53,347 bases of DNA, taken from contig DAHUZZ010000014.1 of the NCBI GenBank assembly GCA_027314915.1, positions 1 to 53,347 on the forward strand, written 5' to 3'. The notes beneath the pieces were generated by a model, which made no database searches, was not told where the DNA came from, and saw only the letters and a list, made by a program, of their open reading frames with translations. The position numbers and the translations under genes are program-made. Positions within the stretch are counted from its first letter, which is position 1. Each line of letters starts with the position of its first letter. The DNA comes from Thermoplasmata archaeon. GTDB taxonomy: Archaea; Thermoplasmatota; Thermoplasmata; Lutacidiplasmatales; UBA184. Below, piece after piece: positions 33,865 to 43,053 of the stretch.

Positions 33865-34857
33865 GTGGAGCTGAGCGCCTTCAGCGTCGTGGACGCCTAC
33901 CCGGAGGAGGGGCCCGCCCGGGACCGGTACCGGGAGCTGCTCGAGCTGGGCGAGGCGTGCGACGGCGCGGGGTTCTCGGCGATGTGGGTCGCCGAGCATC
34001 ACTTCCACCCGGGGGGTCTCTGTCCGGCGCCCCCGGTGCTCCTCGCCGCGCTCGGGCAGCGGGCGCGGCGGCTCCGGCTGGGGGTGCTGGTCACGGTGCT
34101 GCCGTTGCACTCGCCGATCGAGCTCGCCGAGCAGTACGGCCTCCTCGACCAGCTCCTGGGCGGTCGCCTCAACCTCGGCGTCGGGAGCGGCTACATCCCG
34201 CTCGAGTTCGAGGGGTTCGGCGTCCCCCTGTCGGAGAAGCGCGAACGTTTCGAGACCCACCTCGAGCTCCTGCGGGCGGCCTTCCGGGGCGAGGAGGTGC
34301 GGCTGCCCACCCCCGGGGCGGTCCCCGTGCGGCTGAACGTTCTGCCCCGCCAGACGCCCCACCCTCCGATCACCGTCGCCGTCCAGCGCCGCGACGCGGT
34401 CCGCCACCTGGGCGCGCGCGGGCTTCCCATCGCGTTGATCCCGTACGCGACCCTCGGCTCCGTCGCCGAGCTCGGCGAGGAGATCCGGGAGTACCGCGCG
34501 GCGCTGCCCCCGGGGGCCCCGGGCCGCGTCGCCGTGGCGGTCCACGTCTACGCGGGGGAGCGGGTGGGATCGGCCCGCGCGGCGCTCCAGCGGTACCTGG
34601 ATGGACGGCTCGCGACCCAGAGCACGAACTACCAGGCGCGGGTCGCCCACGACCCCCGCCAGGCGACCGCCGGGGCGATCGAGGCGAGCGGCTTCGCGGT
34701 GCTCGGGGCCCCGGACGGGGTGGCCGATCGGCTCCACGCCTTCGAGCGGGCCGGCGTCGACGAGCTGCTCGGGATCTTCGATTTCGGCGGCCTCGCGGCC
34801 GACGAGGTCCTCTCCTCGGTCCGGGCCCTGGGCCGGGCGTGGACCGCCCGGCCCTGA
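33865..34857 (+). CDS. LLM-class flavin-dependent oxidoreductase
   Basis: 330 residues, luciferase-like TIM barrel. GFSAMWVAEHHFHPGG is the family signature near the N-terminus. Further motifs are RLRLGVLVTVLPLHSPIELAEQ, LLGGRLNLGVGSGYIPLEFE (flavin phosphate region) and PPITVAVQRRDAVRHLGARG. Uses FMN or F420; the cofactor cannot be decided from the sequence. GTG 33865 is in place for a leaderless transcript. Confidence 0.85.
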   Translation: MELSAFSVVDAYPEEGPARDRYRELLELGEACDGAGFSAMWVAEHHFHPGGLCPAPPVLLAALGQRARRLRLGVLVTVLPLHSPIELAEQYGLLDQLLGGRLNLGVGSGYIPLEFEGFGVPLSEKRERFETHLELLRAAFRGEEVRLPTPGAVPVRLNVLPRQTPHPPITVAVQRRDAVRHLGARGLPIALIPYATLGSVAELGEEIREYRAALPPGAPGRVAVAVHVYAGERVGSARAALQRYLDGRLATQSTNYQARVAHDPRQATAGAIEASGFAVLGAPDGVADRLHAFERAGVDELLGIFDFGGLAADEVLSSVRALGRAWTARP

Positions 34858-34870
34858 GCCGCCGTCGGGC

Positions 34871-37324
34871 CTAGTTCTTCGACTCGGGCGGCTGCGGGAG
34901 CGGCGGGCTGCCCGTCGAGCCCGTCCCGGGGCTGCCCGAGGGGCTCGCCGGAGGCTCGCTCCAGCTCGCCGACGGACCGCTCGATCCCTCGCCGCCCGAG
35001 CGGCCGCCGCCCGTCGAGGAGGTGGTCGGGGTGGACCCGCTCTCCGGGGCCATCACGACCGACCGGCTCCGCGGCCGGCGCGCGACGCGCCAGAGCAGGA
35101 GCCCGAGGAGGAGGATCAGGACGAGGAGGATGAGCCATCCGACCGTGAGACCGGAGCCCGCGCCGAGCTCATAGCCCAGGACGGGCGGGGAAGCGTCGAC
35201 CTGGACGCCCACGGTGGTCGAGGCGGTGCAGCCCGGGCTGAAGGCGACCGCGCACGAGCTGCTCGTCGCGACGACCTCGAGGAGCTCGGAGCCCGTGCCG
35301 GCGTTCGACGGGACCGTGACCGAGAAGGTGCCCGAGGTGGAGGTCGTCGACAGCTGCGCCGCGGGCGTCAGCCCGAAGAGGCCTCCGCCGAAGTAGGCGG
35401 CGATCTCGTAGCTCTTCCCCAGCGGGGCGCCGTTGATCGAGCTGATCACGTAGTGGATCTGGATCGTCTCGCCGGGCTGGTAGCTCCCGTCCGTGTACTG
35501 CGAGGCGGTCGCGATACCGGCGCTCAGCCCGAGACCGTAGGCGAGGCTCACGTTGGACCAGCTCACCGCGAGGACGCCGCCGGACCCCTGCGCGATCACC
35601 TCGAAGGACAGCTGGCTCGGCGGGCTCAGCGTCGGGACCTTGACGCTGAGCTGGTGGTTCGAGACGGCCCCGGAGAAGTAGGGGGTTCCGCCCGGGTTGT
35701 TCGGGGCGGTCACGATGCCGTAGAGGGCGGCTCCGTTCAGGACCGAGCCGTCGGTCGCCACGGAGACCACCACGGTGTCGCCGGGGTTGTAGATCGCCTC
35801 GTTCGGGGTGAGCAGGAGGGTCGGCGCGGTCACGAGGACGCCCGTCTCCCCGTAGATGGTGCCGGTCTGGTTGACGGCCGTGATCGCGATGATGAGCCCG
35901 CCGGTGAAGCTCATCGGGACCGTGTAGCTGAACGAGCCGCTCGTGGCGGTGGGGTTGAGGCTCCCCTGGGCGACCGTGTAGCCGTAGGACTCCCCGTAGA
36001 TGGTCCACAGGTCCGCCGACCAGCCGGCGAGCGATCCGCCGGGGGCGGCCCCGAGCTGCCAGGTCGCGGTGATCGTGTCGCCCGAGTAGTACTGGTTCGT
36101 GGCCGTCTGGACCGAGAGGAGCGCCGAGGAGGAGGCCCGCGGGAGCACGACGAAGTCCGCGCTGGCCGAGCCGCCCGTCTGGGAGTAGACCGGGTCGGTC
36201 ATGTTCACGTCGACCGTGGCCGTCCGCTGGTCGGGGAAGGTCGTCGCGTTGGCCAGGAAGACGATCGAGAAGAGCCCCTGCGAATTGGTCGTGCCGTTGA
36301 GCGGCGGGTTGCCCGGCACGCTCGTGACCGCCGCGCCGTTCGCGAAGAAGCTGAACTGCACGTTGAGCCCGGCGGCGGGCCAGCTGCCGCTGTAGGGGGT
36401 CTCGATCGCGACCTGCGCCGTCACCTGGACGAGACTGCCGTCGGGGAAGTTGGTGCCGCAGAGCTGGCAGCCGGTCAGCGTGAGGTCGATGGGCCCGAGC
36501 CCCCCGACGATGAGGTCGAGGCTCGACGTCTCCGAGCCCGTGGTGCCGTTCGCCGTCACGTTCGCCCAGACCTGGACGTAGACGGCCGCGCCATCGGCGA
36601 TGTCGGTCGGGAGCGTCACGGTGGTGTTGCCGATGCCGGCCAGCGGAAGGCTGACGGCGCCGTTGTAGAGGGAGACCTGGTGGTTCGTGGTCGTGCTGAT
36701 GTACCAGGCGGTGAGCTGGATCGAGGTGAGCCCGGCGACCGTCCCGCCGTTGACCGTCCGCTGCACGTTGTAGAACACCTTCGCGGTGTGGCCCGGCAGG
36801 TAGAACGCGGCGTCGGAGCTCAGGGTGACCTCGTAGGTGTGGACGTAGAAGCTCGCGGAGGTGGTCCCCGCGGACGCGCCGGTGATGGTGATGTTCCACC
36901 AGCCGCCCGCGGCGAGGTCGAGCGGGAGCGCGTAGTAGAGCCCCCACTGGTAACTGTAGTTGTACCCGGAGCTCGTGTTGACCGCGAAGGTCGCGGCCGT
37001 GGAGTTGACGTGGTCCCGGGTCGCGTTCTGGTCGGTGATGGTCACGATGGCGGTGGTGTCGACGGGGTCGTAGGCGTAGAAGCAGACGTGGTCATCGTAG
37101 GTGGCGACGTAGAAGTCCGACCGGAAGCCGCCGCCGAAGCAGTCCGTGGTGTGGACCCGGCCCACTCCCGCCTGGGGGGCCACCTGCGCATGGGGCGCGG
37201 CGGCGGGGGCGGCGACGGCCCGGGCGGCGGCCGGAGCCGCGAGGGGGCTCACGAGCGCGAGGCCCGCGAAGACGGAGAGTACGGCGACGGCGGCGACGAC
37301 GACGGCGAGGGCCCGGGGTTGCAT
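34871..37324 (-). CDS. Large secreted surface protein with repeated Ig/MG2-like domains and a C-terminal anchor
   Basis: 817 residues. Signal peptide MQPRALAVVVAAVAVLSVFA. The ectodomain repeats units beginning with Y-x-P-G-x-[TE], for example AAFYLPGHTAKVFY, NEAIYNPGDTVVVSV and SYQPGETIQIHYV, each followed by a beta-rich stretch. This pattern is like alpha-2-macroglobulin MG2 or Ig-like repeats. Many N-x-S/T sites. One membrane helix, VGWLILLVLILLLGLLLW, is followed by a basic stop-transfer and a Ser/Gly/Pro-rich tail. ATG 37324 fits the TATA-like GGTTTAAGTAG just upstream. Confidence 0.75.
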   Translation of the reverse strand: MQPRALAVVVAAVAVLSVFAGLALVSPLAAPAAARAVAAPAAAPHAQVAPQAGVGRVHTTDCFGGGFRSDFYVATYDDHVCFYAYDPVDTTAIVTITDQNATRDHVNSTAATFAVNTSSGYNYSYQWGLYYALPLDLAAGGWWNITITGASAGTTSASFYVHTYEVTLSSDAAFYLPGHTAKVFYNVQRTVNGGTVAGLTSIQLTAWYISTTTNHQVSLYNGAVSLPLAGIGNTTVTLPTDIADGAAVYVQVWANVTANGTTGSETSSLDLIVGGLGPIDLTLTGCQLCGTNFPDGSLVQVTAQVAIETPYSGSWPAAGLNVQFSFFANGAAVTSVPGNPPLNGTTNSQGLFSIVFLANATTFPDQRTATVDVNMTDPVYSQTGGSASADFVVLPRASSSALLSVQTATNQYYSGDTITATWQLGAAPGGSLAGWSADLWTIYGESYGYTVAQGSLNPTATSGSFSYTVPMSFTGGLIIAITAVNQTGTIYGETGVLVTAPTLLLTPNEAIYNPGDTVVVSVATDGSVLNGAALYGIVTAPNNPGGTPYFSGAVSNHQLSVKVPTLSPPSQLSFEVIAQGSGGVLAVSWSNVSLAYGLGLSAGIATASQYTDGSYQPGETIQIHYVISSINGAPLGKSYEIAAYFGGGLFGLTPAAQLSTTSTSGTFSVTVPSNAGTGSELLEVVATSSSCAVAFSPGCTASTTVGVQVDASPPVLGYELGAGSGLTVGWLILLVLILLLGLLLWRVARRPRSRSVVMAPESGSTPTTSSTGGGRSGGEGSSGPSASWSEPPASPSGSPGTGSTGSPPLPQPPESKN

Positions 37325-37347
37325 GATGTAACGAACGCGTGGCATTC

Positions 37348-37358
37348 CCTACTTAAAC
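37348..37358 (-). promoter_or_regulatory. TATA-like box of the large surface protein gene
   Basis: GTTTAAGTAGG on the reverse strand is centred about 28 bases before ATG 37324. It is back to back with the element for the YCII/VOC gene on the other strand. Confidence 0.55.
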
Positions 37359-37400
37359 CCTCCGGGGAGACGGCAGGTGATTTTGCGCCCGGAGCCGGGG

Positions 37401-37411
37401 GCATTTTTACC
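37401..37411 (+). promoter_or_regulatory. TATA-like box of the YCII/VOC gene
   Basis: GCATTTTTACC is centred about 27 bases before GTG 37433, which decides that start. Confidence 0.5.
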
Positions 37412-37432
37412 GAGTGCGGCGCTCCGGAGGGG

Positions 37433-38269
37433 GTGGAGCCGCGCCGACCGGGACCGAAACCGAAGCGGCTCTACGTCCGGATCGCCCGCGGGGACCCGTC
37501 CGATCCCACGGAGCGGCCCGCGCCCCGTGCGCTCCGCGAGTTCGCGGACAATCTCGAGCGGGTCGGGCGCCTGATCGCGCACGGCGCGCTCACCGAGCCG
37601 CGGGGCGACGCCCTCCTCTTCCGGGCGACCGACATGGCCGAGGCCCGGAGGATCCTCCGTACCGACCCGTGGCGGGGCGTCCCGGACGCCCCGTACGAGA
37701 TCTTCGCCTGGGACGCCCGGATCGCGGGGTCGGGCGTCAACCTCGAGCCCGCCCCCGCGCGCGGCTCGGGGCGGCTCACGGCGCTCCGCCGGGTCACCGT
37801 CGTGGTGGCGGACCAGCCCCGGGCCACCTCGTGGTACGCGGAGGTGCTGGGCTTCCGGGTCCGCGAGGAGGACCCCACCACCGGCTTCGTCGAACTCTCG
37901 CTCGCGCGGGGCAGCGCGGGGCTGTCGCTCGTCGCGCCCCGGCCGGAGTGGGGGGAGCCGTACTTCTCCGAGGCCCGGGCCCGGATCGGCCGGGCCACGG
38001 GCATCGTCTTCCAGACCGACAGCGCCTCCGCGTTGGAGCTCCGGCTCCGGCACGCCGGAGCCCGGATCACCGAGCCGGTCCGCCCGGTGCCGTGGGGGGG
38101 CCGGACCCTCCGGTTCCTCGACCCCGACGGCAACGAGTTCCTGGCCTACGACACCCCCCTTTCATCGCGCCCCGATCCGGTCGCGACGGCGGCCGGGGAG
38201 CCGGGCCCGGAGGTGGGGGGCCGCGCGGGCGGCCGGCGCCGGCGGCCCGTCCGGGCCCCGGACGCCTAG
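37433..38269 (+). CDS. YCII-related / VOC domain fusion protein
   Basis: 278 residues. The N-terminal ~95 residues (KRLYVRIARG; ADNLERVGRLIAHGALTEPR; ATDMAEARRILRTDPW; YEIFAWD) resemble the YCII/ferredoxin-like fold. The second half is a VOC domain: LRRVTVVVADQPRATSWYAE, VLGFRVREEDPTTGFVELSL and RTLRFLDPDGNEFLAYDTP (D-P-D-G-N-E closing motif). The basic C-terminal tail is low complexity. The enzymatic role is unknown. The start is GTG 37433. Confidence 0.7.
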   Translation: MEPRRPGPKPKRLYVRIARGDPSDPTERPAPRALREFADNLERVGRLIAHGALTEPRGDALLFRATDMAEARRILRTDPWRGVPDAPYEIFAWDARIAGSGVNLEPAPARGSGRLTALRRVTVVVADQPRATSWYAEVLGFRVREEDPTTGFVELSLARGSAGLSLVAPRPEWGEPYFSEARARIGRATGIVFQTDSASALELRLRHAGARITEPVRPVPWGGRTLRFLDPDGNEFLAYDTPLSSRPDPVATAAGEPGPEVGGRAGGRRRRPVRAPDA

Positions 38270-38326
38270 TTCGGGCCCGAACCCACTTATCCGCGCGTGC
38301 GTACCGGCCCCGCGGAGCAACGTGGC

Positions 38327-38980
38327 ATGGCGGAAATCCTACCGGGCCTCCACCTGGTCGAAGGCGTCGACGCGTTCACGCACGTCTATCTGCTGAAGGA
38401 TGAGGGCGACCGATGGGTGCTCATCGACACCGGGCTCCCCGGCGCCGATGCGCCGATCGCCGCCTACCTCGCGAAGCTCCACATCGCCCCGAAGCAGGTC
38501 ACCAACATCCTGGTGACCCACCTCCACAACGACCACACCGGCAACCTCGCCCGGCTCCAGAAGCTCACCGGCGGCCGGACCCACGCGCACTGGCTCGAGG
38601 CCGCCTTCATCGCGGCCCGCCCGAAGTACGACGGCCCCGGAGTGCCCCCGGCCCATCCCACCGAGGTCGACCACCGGCTCCAGGACGGTGACCGGCTCGA
38701 CCTCGCCGGCGGTCTCGTGGCCTACCATACCCCCGGTCACACCCCGGGTCACCTCGCCTACTACCACCCCGGCCGGAAGTGGCTGTTCTCGGGGGACCTC
38801 TTCATGGGGACCCCGGAGCTCTCGCTCACCGTCCCGGAGTACACCCACCACACCCTGAGCGCCCAGGTGTCGGCGCGCCGGGTCCAGGAGCTCGCGGTGG
38901 ACGCCCTGCTCACCTACCACGGCGGTCCCTTCCTCCAGAACGGCCACAAGGAGATCGCCGCCGTGGTGGGCCGGTTCTAG
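38327..38980 (+). CDS. Metallo-beta-lactamase-fold hydrolase
   Basis: 217 residues. Metal ligands: THLHNDHTG (H-x-H-x-D-H), the His of AYHTPGHTPGHLAYY, the Asp of WLFSGDLFMG and the His of LLTYHGGPF. A glyoxalase-II/quorum-quenching-type layout, but the substrate cannot be told. ATG 38327 follows a GCGGAG that could be a ribosome binding site, with a TATA-like CCACTTATCC (38283-38292) about 40 bases upstream. Confidence 0.85.
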   Translation: MAEILPGLHLVEGVDAFTHVYLLKDEGDRWVLIDTGLPGADAPIAAYLAKLHIAPKQVTNILVTHLHNDHTGNLARLQKLTGGRTHAHWLEAAFIAARPKYDGPGVPPAHPTEVDHRLQDGDRLDLAGGLVAYHTPGHTPGHLAYYHPGRKWLFSGDLFMGTPELSLTVPEYTHHTLSAQVSARRVQELAVDALLTYHGGPFLQNGHKEIAAVVGRF

Positions 38981-39012
38981 ATCGGTCGCGGCGCGGCGCC
39001 CCGGTCCGCGAG

Positions 39013-39087
39013 TGGGACTGGCCAGATTCGAACTGGCGTCTCGGAGTCCCGAACCCCGAAGGATGGACCAAGCTACCCCACAGTCCC
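39013..39087 (-). tRNA. tRNA-Pro (CGG)
   Basis: 75 bases, no intron. The acceptor GGGACTG pairs with CAGTCCC, and the discriminator is A. The anticodon stem is CGGGG/CTCCG with loop TT-CGG-GA. The D arm TGGGGTAGCTTGGTCC is characteristic of proline tRNAs, and the T arm contains TTCGAAT. The 3' CCA is not encoded. Confidence 0.92.
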
Positions 39088-39210
39088 GACGGATCCGGGG
39101 CGCGCTCGGCCACCCCTCCCCCGCTATATGAACGTGCGCCGGGGCGCGCGCGGGCCGCTCGAACGCCCCGCAACCGGTCCTGCCCGGAGCGTTTCGGAGC
39201 TTCCGGGGGC

Positions 39211-39220
39211 GTTCAAGTAC
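39211..39220 (+). promoter_or_regulatory. TATA-like box of nreA
   Basis: GTTCAAGTAC is centred about 25 bases before GTG 39241, giving a leaderless message. Confidence 0.5.
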
Positions 39221-39240
39221 GGTCCGCCCCTCCTCGCGCC

Positions 39241-40629
39241 GTGGCCGAGCCGCCCGGGCCGTTCGGGGGGATCCCCTCCCACCAGCAGATCGCCTGGAGC
39301 ATCCCGGGGCTCGCGGAGGACCCCACGATGTGCCTGCGGTGCCGGGGCGCGCAGATGCTCTGCGGCAAGCCGGTCTGCCCGATCCTGGTCCGGCACGACG
39401 CGCTGCTCAAGACCCTCCCGCTCATCGAGGGCCGGGAGCTCGAGGGCTCCTCCCCGCCGGCGCTCTTCGTCGGACGGTTCGGCTATCCCAAGGTCTCGGT
39501 GGGGCCGCTCCTGAGCCCCCAGCACGGCGACACCCTCCTCTTCGACTCGCCCGAGCAGTGGGTGGGCCGCTCCGTCCAGGAGGTCGTGGGGTTCCGGACG
39601 AACCTCGTGCGCGGCACGCAGCCGATCCGGGTCACCGAGGCCGAGCGACCGGGCCGGACCCTCGAGGACCTCCAGCTGCTCGCCCGGGCCGAGGGGAGCG
39701 CCGAGGCGGAGGCGACGTTCCGGCGCGCCCCCCGCGGCCGGGTGGTGATCTCCGACAGCGCCCCCCCGATCGGCCCGTCGGCGCCGCTCGAGCAGGTCCG
39801 GCTCGACGTCCGGCGGGTCGACGACCGCCTCGACCGGCTCTACCACGATGGGGATGCGAACGCCCGGATCGCCGTGGAGGAACTCTACGGCCGCTCCGTC
39901 CCCGTGAGCCGGATCCAGCGGGCCTTCAGTGCCGGCACCCTCGGCCGGCGGGGGCGCCGGAAGCTGGTCCCCACGCGGTGGAGCATCACCGCCGTCGACG
40001 ACCTCCTCGGCCGGCACAACCTCGAGGGGGTGCGCGACCTGCCGGAGCTCGGGGAGATCACGCTCTTCGAGCTGACCGCGCTCGAGAACCGCTGGCTGCT
40101 CGTCTTCCTGCCCGGGTCCTACCGGTACGAGTCGATCGAGGCCTGGTACCCCGGCACCTTCTGGAACCCGAACCCCCGCGAGATCGTCGTCATGGGCGAC
40201 CACGAGGGCCACCGCGGCCGGACCACCTACGCCTCGATCGGCGGCTGCTACTACGCCGCCCGGCTCGCGACCTCGGAAGCGCTGCTTGGGATGCAGCGCC
40301 AGGCCGGCGTCCTCGTCCTCCGGGAGGTGCACCCCGGCGAGATCCTTCCCCTCGGGGTCTGGAACGTCCGGGAGCACGTCCGCGCCGCCCTGAAGCGACC
40401 GCCCCGCCGGCTGGCCGGGCTCCGCGAGCTCGACGAGGAGATCCGCCGTTCCTTCGCGATCCCGCTGGTCCGTTGGCAGCGGGCGAGCGCGCTCCTGCAC
40501 GAGGCCCGTACGCAGCGCCGCCTCGAGGAGTACGATCCCGAGCTCGGGGACGGCGAGGGGAGGACGCTGGCGGCGTTCCCGGGCGCGCCGGGACCCGCCC
40601 CCGGACCGCCGACCCCCGCGCGCGGCTAA
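39241..40629 (+). CDS. nreA: Archaeal DNA repair protein NreA-like
   Basis: 462 residues. A zinc-binding N-terminus CLRCRGAQMLCGKPVCPI is followed by ALFVGRFGYPKVSVGPLLSP, the hallmark of the Nre family. FRTNLVRGTQPIRV and IVVMGDHEGHRGRTTYASIGG follow. Nre proteins act in archaeal DNA-damage repair and usually end with a PCNA-interacting peptide. Here the C-terminus has only a distant resemblance (GRTLAAF), so PCNA binding is uncertain. Start GTG 39241. Confidence 0.85.
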   Translation: MAEPPGPFGGIPSHQQIAWSIPGLAEDPTMCLRCRGAQMLCGKPVCPILVRHDALLKTLPLIEGRELEGSSPPALFVGRFGYPKVSVGPLLSPQHGDTLLFDSPEQWVGRSVQEVVGFRTNLVRGTQPIRVTEAERPGRTLEDLQLLARAEGSAEAEATFRRAPRGRVVISDSAPPIGPSAPLEQVRLDVRRVDDRLDRLYHDGDANARIAVEELYGRSVPVSRIQRAFSAGTLGRRGRRKLVPTRWSITAVDDLLGRHNLEGVRDLPELGEITLFELTALENRWLLVFLPGSYRYESIEAWYPGTFWNPNPREIVVMGDHEGHRGRTTYASIGGCYYAARLATSEALLGMQRQAGVLVLREVHPGEILPLGVWNVREHVRAALKRPPRRLAGLRELDEEIRRSFAIPLVRWQRASALLHEARTQRRLEEYDPELGDGEGRTLAAFPGAPGPAPGPPTPARG

Positions 40630-41570
40630 CCCGACGACGGCGTCCCGCAGACGCCGCAGAAGCGGTCCCCGGACTCCTTCGGCGCACCGCACCGGGGGCA
40701 GGCCGCGGCGGCGAACGTCGTGCCGCACGCCCGGCAGAACCGGTCGCTCGCGCGCGAGGACCGGCCGCACTTCGGGCACCGGGGCCCCTCCTCCGGGGAG
40801 ACCGCGGCCTTCGGGGGGGCGGCGAGGCCCACGGCTTCGACCGGCCCGCTCGGCCGGGGGAGGCCCCCGCCGCTCCCGACGTGCTCGATCGACGCGCCGA
40901 GCCGTCGGCGGCCCCGCAGGGCGAGCCGCCAGGCCTCCGAGTACTGCTCGTGCTCGTAGGCCTCCTCGGACTGCCGGGCCAGCTCGGAGGCCTCCCGTTC
41001 GGCCGCCCCGTCCCCCGGCGGCGACCGGTGCGCCGCGAGCTCGCCGTTGAGCACCGAGATCTCGAACCTCGCCTCGACCTGGTGGGCGGGCAGCTTCGGT
41101 CGGAGCGGGGCGGCCCCCGGCCCGGGAGCGCCCGCCGAGGGGTGCGGCCCCGTCGACGGGAGCGGGGCGGCCGGCGCGTCGGGGGACGGCGGCTCGGACG
41201 GCGCCTCGGCGGGGGCCGATCCCCCGCCGCGACCCTCGCGCAGGGCGACCAGCCTCCCCCGGGCGCTCTCCGCGAGCCGGAGCGCCTGCGGGTGGTTGCC
41301 GCGGGACTGGGCCCCGTCCGCCTCGGCCAGGGTCGCGCGGACCGGGCCCACGTCGTAGCCGTCCCGGGCCAGGAGCTCCGCGCCGGCCCGGGCGATCCGG
41401 ATCTGGTTGTAGGCGCGCTCAGGCACGCTCTGGGTCGACTCGAGGCTCAGGTGCGCGTCGCGCTTCCTCAGCCGCCACTGGTTCAGGAGGTAGACGAAGA
41501 CGAGGACCGCGAACATCGCGGTGAGGACCACCGCGATCTCCGTGTCGGAAGAACTACCCAAACCGGACAT
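40626..41570 (-). CDS. Membrane protein with a double zinc ribbon
   Basis: 314 residues. One N-terminal membrane helix, AVVLTAMFAVLVFVYLL. Two helical segments, RAYNQIRIARAGAELLARDG and SELARQSEEAYEHEQYSEAW, are separated by a Pro/Ala/Gly-rich linker. The protein ends with tandem zinc ribbons: CPKCGRSSRASDRFCRACG and CPRCGAPKESGDRFCGVCG. The helical parts look TPR-like. Function unknown, but the layout matches other zinc-ribbon membrane proteins of this lineage. The stop overlaps the end of nreA by four bases. Confidence 0.75.
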   Translation of the reverse strand: MSGLGSSSDTEIAVVLTAMFAVLVFVYLLNQWRLRKRDAHLSLESTQSVPERAYNQIRIARAGAELLARDGYDVGPVRATLAEADGAQSRGNHPQALRLAESARGRLVALREGRGGGSAPAEAPSEPPSPDAPAAPLPSTGPHPSAGAPGPGAAPLRPKLPAHQVEARFEISVLNGELAAHRSPPGDGAAEREASELARQSEEAYEHEQYSEAWRLALRGRRRLGASIEHVGSGGGLPRPSGPVEAVGLAAPPKAAVSPEEGPRCPKCGRSSRASDRFCRACGTTFAAAACPRCGAPKESGDRFCGVCGTPSSG

Positions 41571-41621
41571 CGACCCGGGACCGCCGGCGGGGCGCCCTGG
41601 TGAGAAGGATGGGGGGGTGGG

Positions 41622-41631
41622 GGTATTTAGC
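41622..41631 (-). promoter_or_regulatory. TATA-like box overlapping the e-MtaB stop codon
   Basis: GCTAAATACC on the reverse strand includes the TAA stop of the upstream e-MtaB gene (41627-41629). Its centre is about 56 bases before ATG 41570, so a leader of about 30 bases is expected. Confidence 0.5.
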
Positions 41632-43012
41632 TCCCGAGGGCGCCCGACGGCCGCACGGGGACGGGCGGAGCCGCCCTCCATGGGGGCCGGAGCGCCACGA
41701 CCCGCAGCCCGTCGGGCCTCGGCGCGTCCTCCTCCGGGACCTCGGGCTCCCCCCGAACGGTGCCCTGCAGGTAGTTCGACCGGGCGCCGTCGATCCGGAT
41801 CGTGCACCGGCGCCCGAGCGGAGGGCGGCTCGGGAGCGCCACCGGCAGGTAGTTCGGGAGCCGCGCGACCGAGCTTCCGTGCGGACCGTACTCGAGCACC
41901 GTGCCCCGGGCCTCCCGGCCGATCCACGCCTCGAGCCGCCTCCGGGAGGTCCGTAGACGGAGCTCGGCGAGGGCGCGGGAACGCCGGTTCACGGTCCCGG
42001 GCGGGAGCGGCGGGAGCCGGTGCGCAGGGGTCATCGGGCGGGCGGAGAACCGGGTCACGTTGAGCACCTCCGGCGCGACCTCCTCGAGGAGCGCGAGGGT
42101 CGCCTCGAAGTCGGAGTCGGTCTCGGTCGGGTACCCGACGATGAGGTCGGTGGAGAGCATGATCTCGGGGATCGCCCGGCGCGCGGTCCGGAGAAGGTCC
42201 TTGAACTCCCCGGAGGTGTAGCCGCGGCGCATCGCCGCGAGGACGGAGTCCGACCCGCTCTGGACCGGCAGGTGGAGGAAGGAGAAGAACCGCTCCGACC
42301 GAAGCTCGCGGAAGTACTCCTCCGCGAACGGCCGGAGGCTCTGCGGGCTCATCATCCCGACCCGCACCTGGAACGCGCCGGGGAGTCCGGAAACCTCCCC
42401 GAGGAGCTCCGGCAGGCGCGGCCCCCCCGGCCGGTCGAGCCCCCAGCAGGCGGTGTCGAGCGAGGAGAGGCGGATCTCCCGGGCGCCGGCGCGCGCGGCC
42501 GCCCGGACCCGGTCCAGGACCTCGAACGGCGGGACGCTCACCAGGTGCCCCCGGGCGAGCCGGCTGAAGCAGTAGGCGCAGTGGCTCGTGCACCCCTGGG
42601 CGAGGACGATCTCGGCGGTCGGCGCGGTCCCCGCGGCCGGGGGCTCCGCCGGCGGCGCGGGCGCGCCGGGACCTCCGAGGTCCCCGGCGCCGAGGAGCTC
42701 GGGCAGCCGGGCCTGCTCCCGGATGGGGAGGAAGGTCGTGCGGTCGGCGTACTCCGGCGGGAAGAGCCCGTTCCTCAGCGGCACGAGGCAGCCGGTCACC
42801 ACCACGCGGGGGATCCGGCCGGCGAGCGCGCGGTAGCGCCGGATCATCCGCGCCTCGGTCGACCCGATCACCCCGCAGGTGACCAGGACGCCCACCTCGG
42901 CGCCGGCGGGCGTCCGGAGGATCTCGTGGCCGGCCCGCCGCGCGAGCGCCTCGAGGGCGCGGGCCTCGCCCAGGTTCTGCGTGCACCCGAACGACTCGAG
43001 ATAGACCCGCAT
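41627..43012 (-). CDS. tRNA N6-threonylcarbamoyladenosine methylthiotransferase (e-MtaB)
   Basis: 461 residues. The N-terminal methylthiotransferase domain has YLESFGCTQN, VTCGVIGSTEARMIRRY and VTGCLVPLRNG, supplying the three Cys of the auxiliary 4Fe-4S cluster. The radical-SAM domain has QGCTSHCAYCFSR (C-x-x-x-C-x-x-C). The C-terminal TRAM-like region carries GTVLEYGPHGSSVARLPNY. It thiomethylates t6A37 in tRNA (to ms2t6A). The archaeal/eukaryotic CDKAL1 branch is favoured over MiaB or RimO by the N-terminal motif and organism; this subgrouping is by eye. Confidence 0.85.
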   Translation of the reverse strand: MRVYLESFGCTQNLGEARALEALARRAGHEILRTPAGAEVGVLVTCGVIGSTEARMIRRYRALAGRIPRVVVTGCLVPLRNGLFPPEYADRTTFLPIREQARLPELLGAGDLGGPGAPAPPAEPPAAGTAPTAEIVLAQGCTSHCAYCFSRLARGHLVSVPPFEVLDRVRAAARAGAREIRLSSLDTACWGLDRPGGPRLPELLGEVSGLPGAFQVRVGMMSPQSLRPFAEEYFRELRSERFFSFLHLPVQSGSDSVLAAMRRGYTSGEFKDLLRTARRAIPEIMLSTDLIVGYPTETDSDFEATLALLEEVAPEVLNVTRFSARPMTPAHRLPPLPPGTVNRRSRALAELRLRTSRRRLEAWIGREARGTVLEYGPHGSSVARLPNYLPVALPSRPPLGRRCTIRIDGARSNYLQGTVRGEPEVPEEDAPRPDGLRVVALRPPWRAAPPVPVRPSGALGS

Positions 43013-43053
43013 CCCACGCGCCCCCGCCGGGAGCGCCGCCCGAGCCGGCGGCG

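Noticed and set aside
34601-37400. Long forward ORF before the YCII/VOC gene
   Set aside because: Antisense to the large surface protein gene and without recognisable domains; only the last 278 codons (from 37433) look coding.
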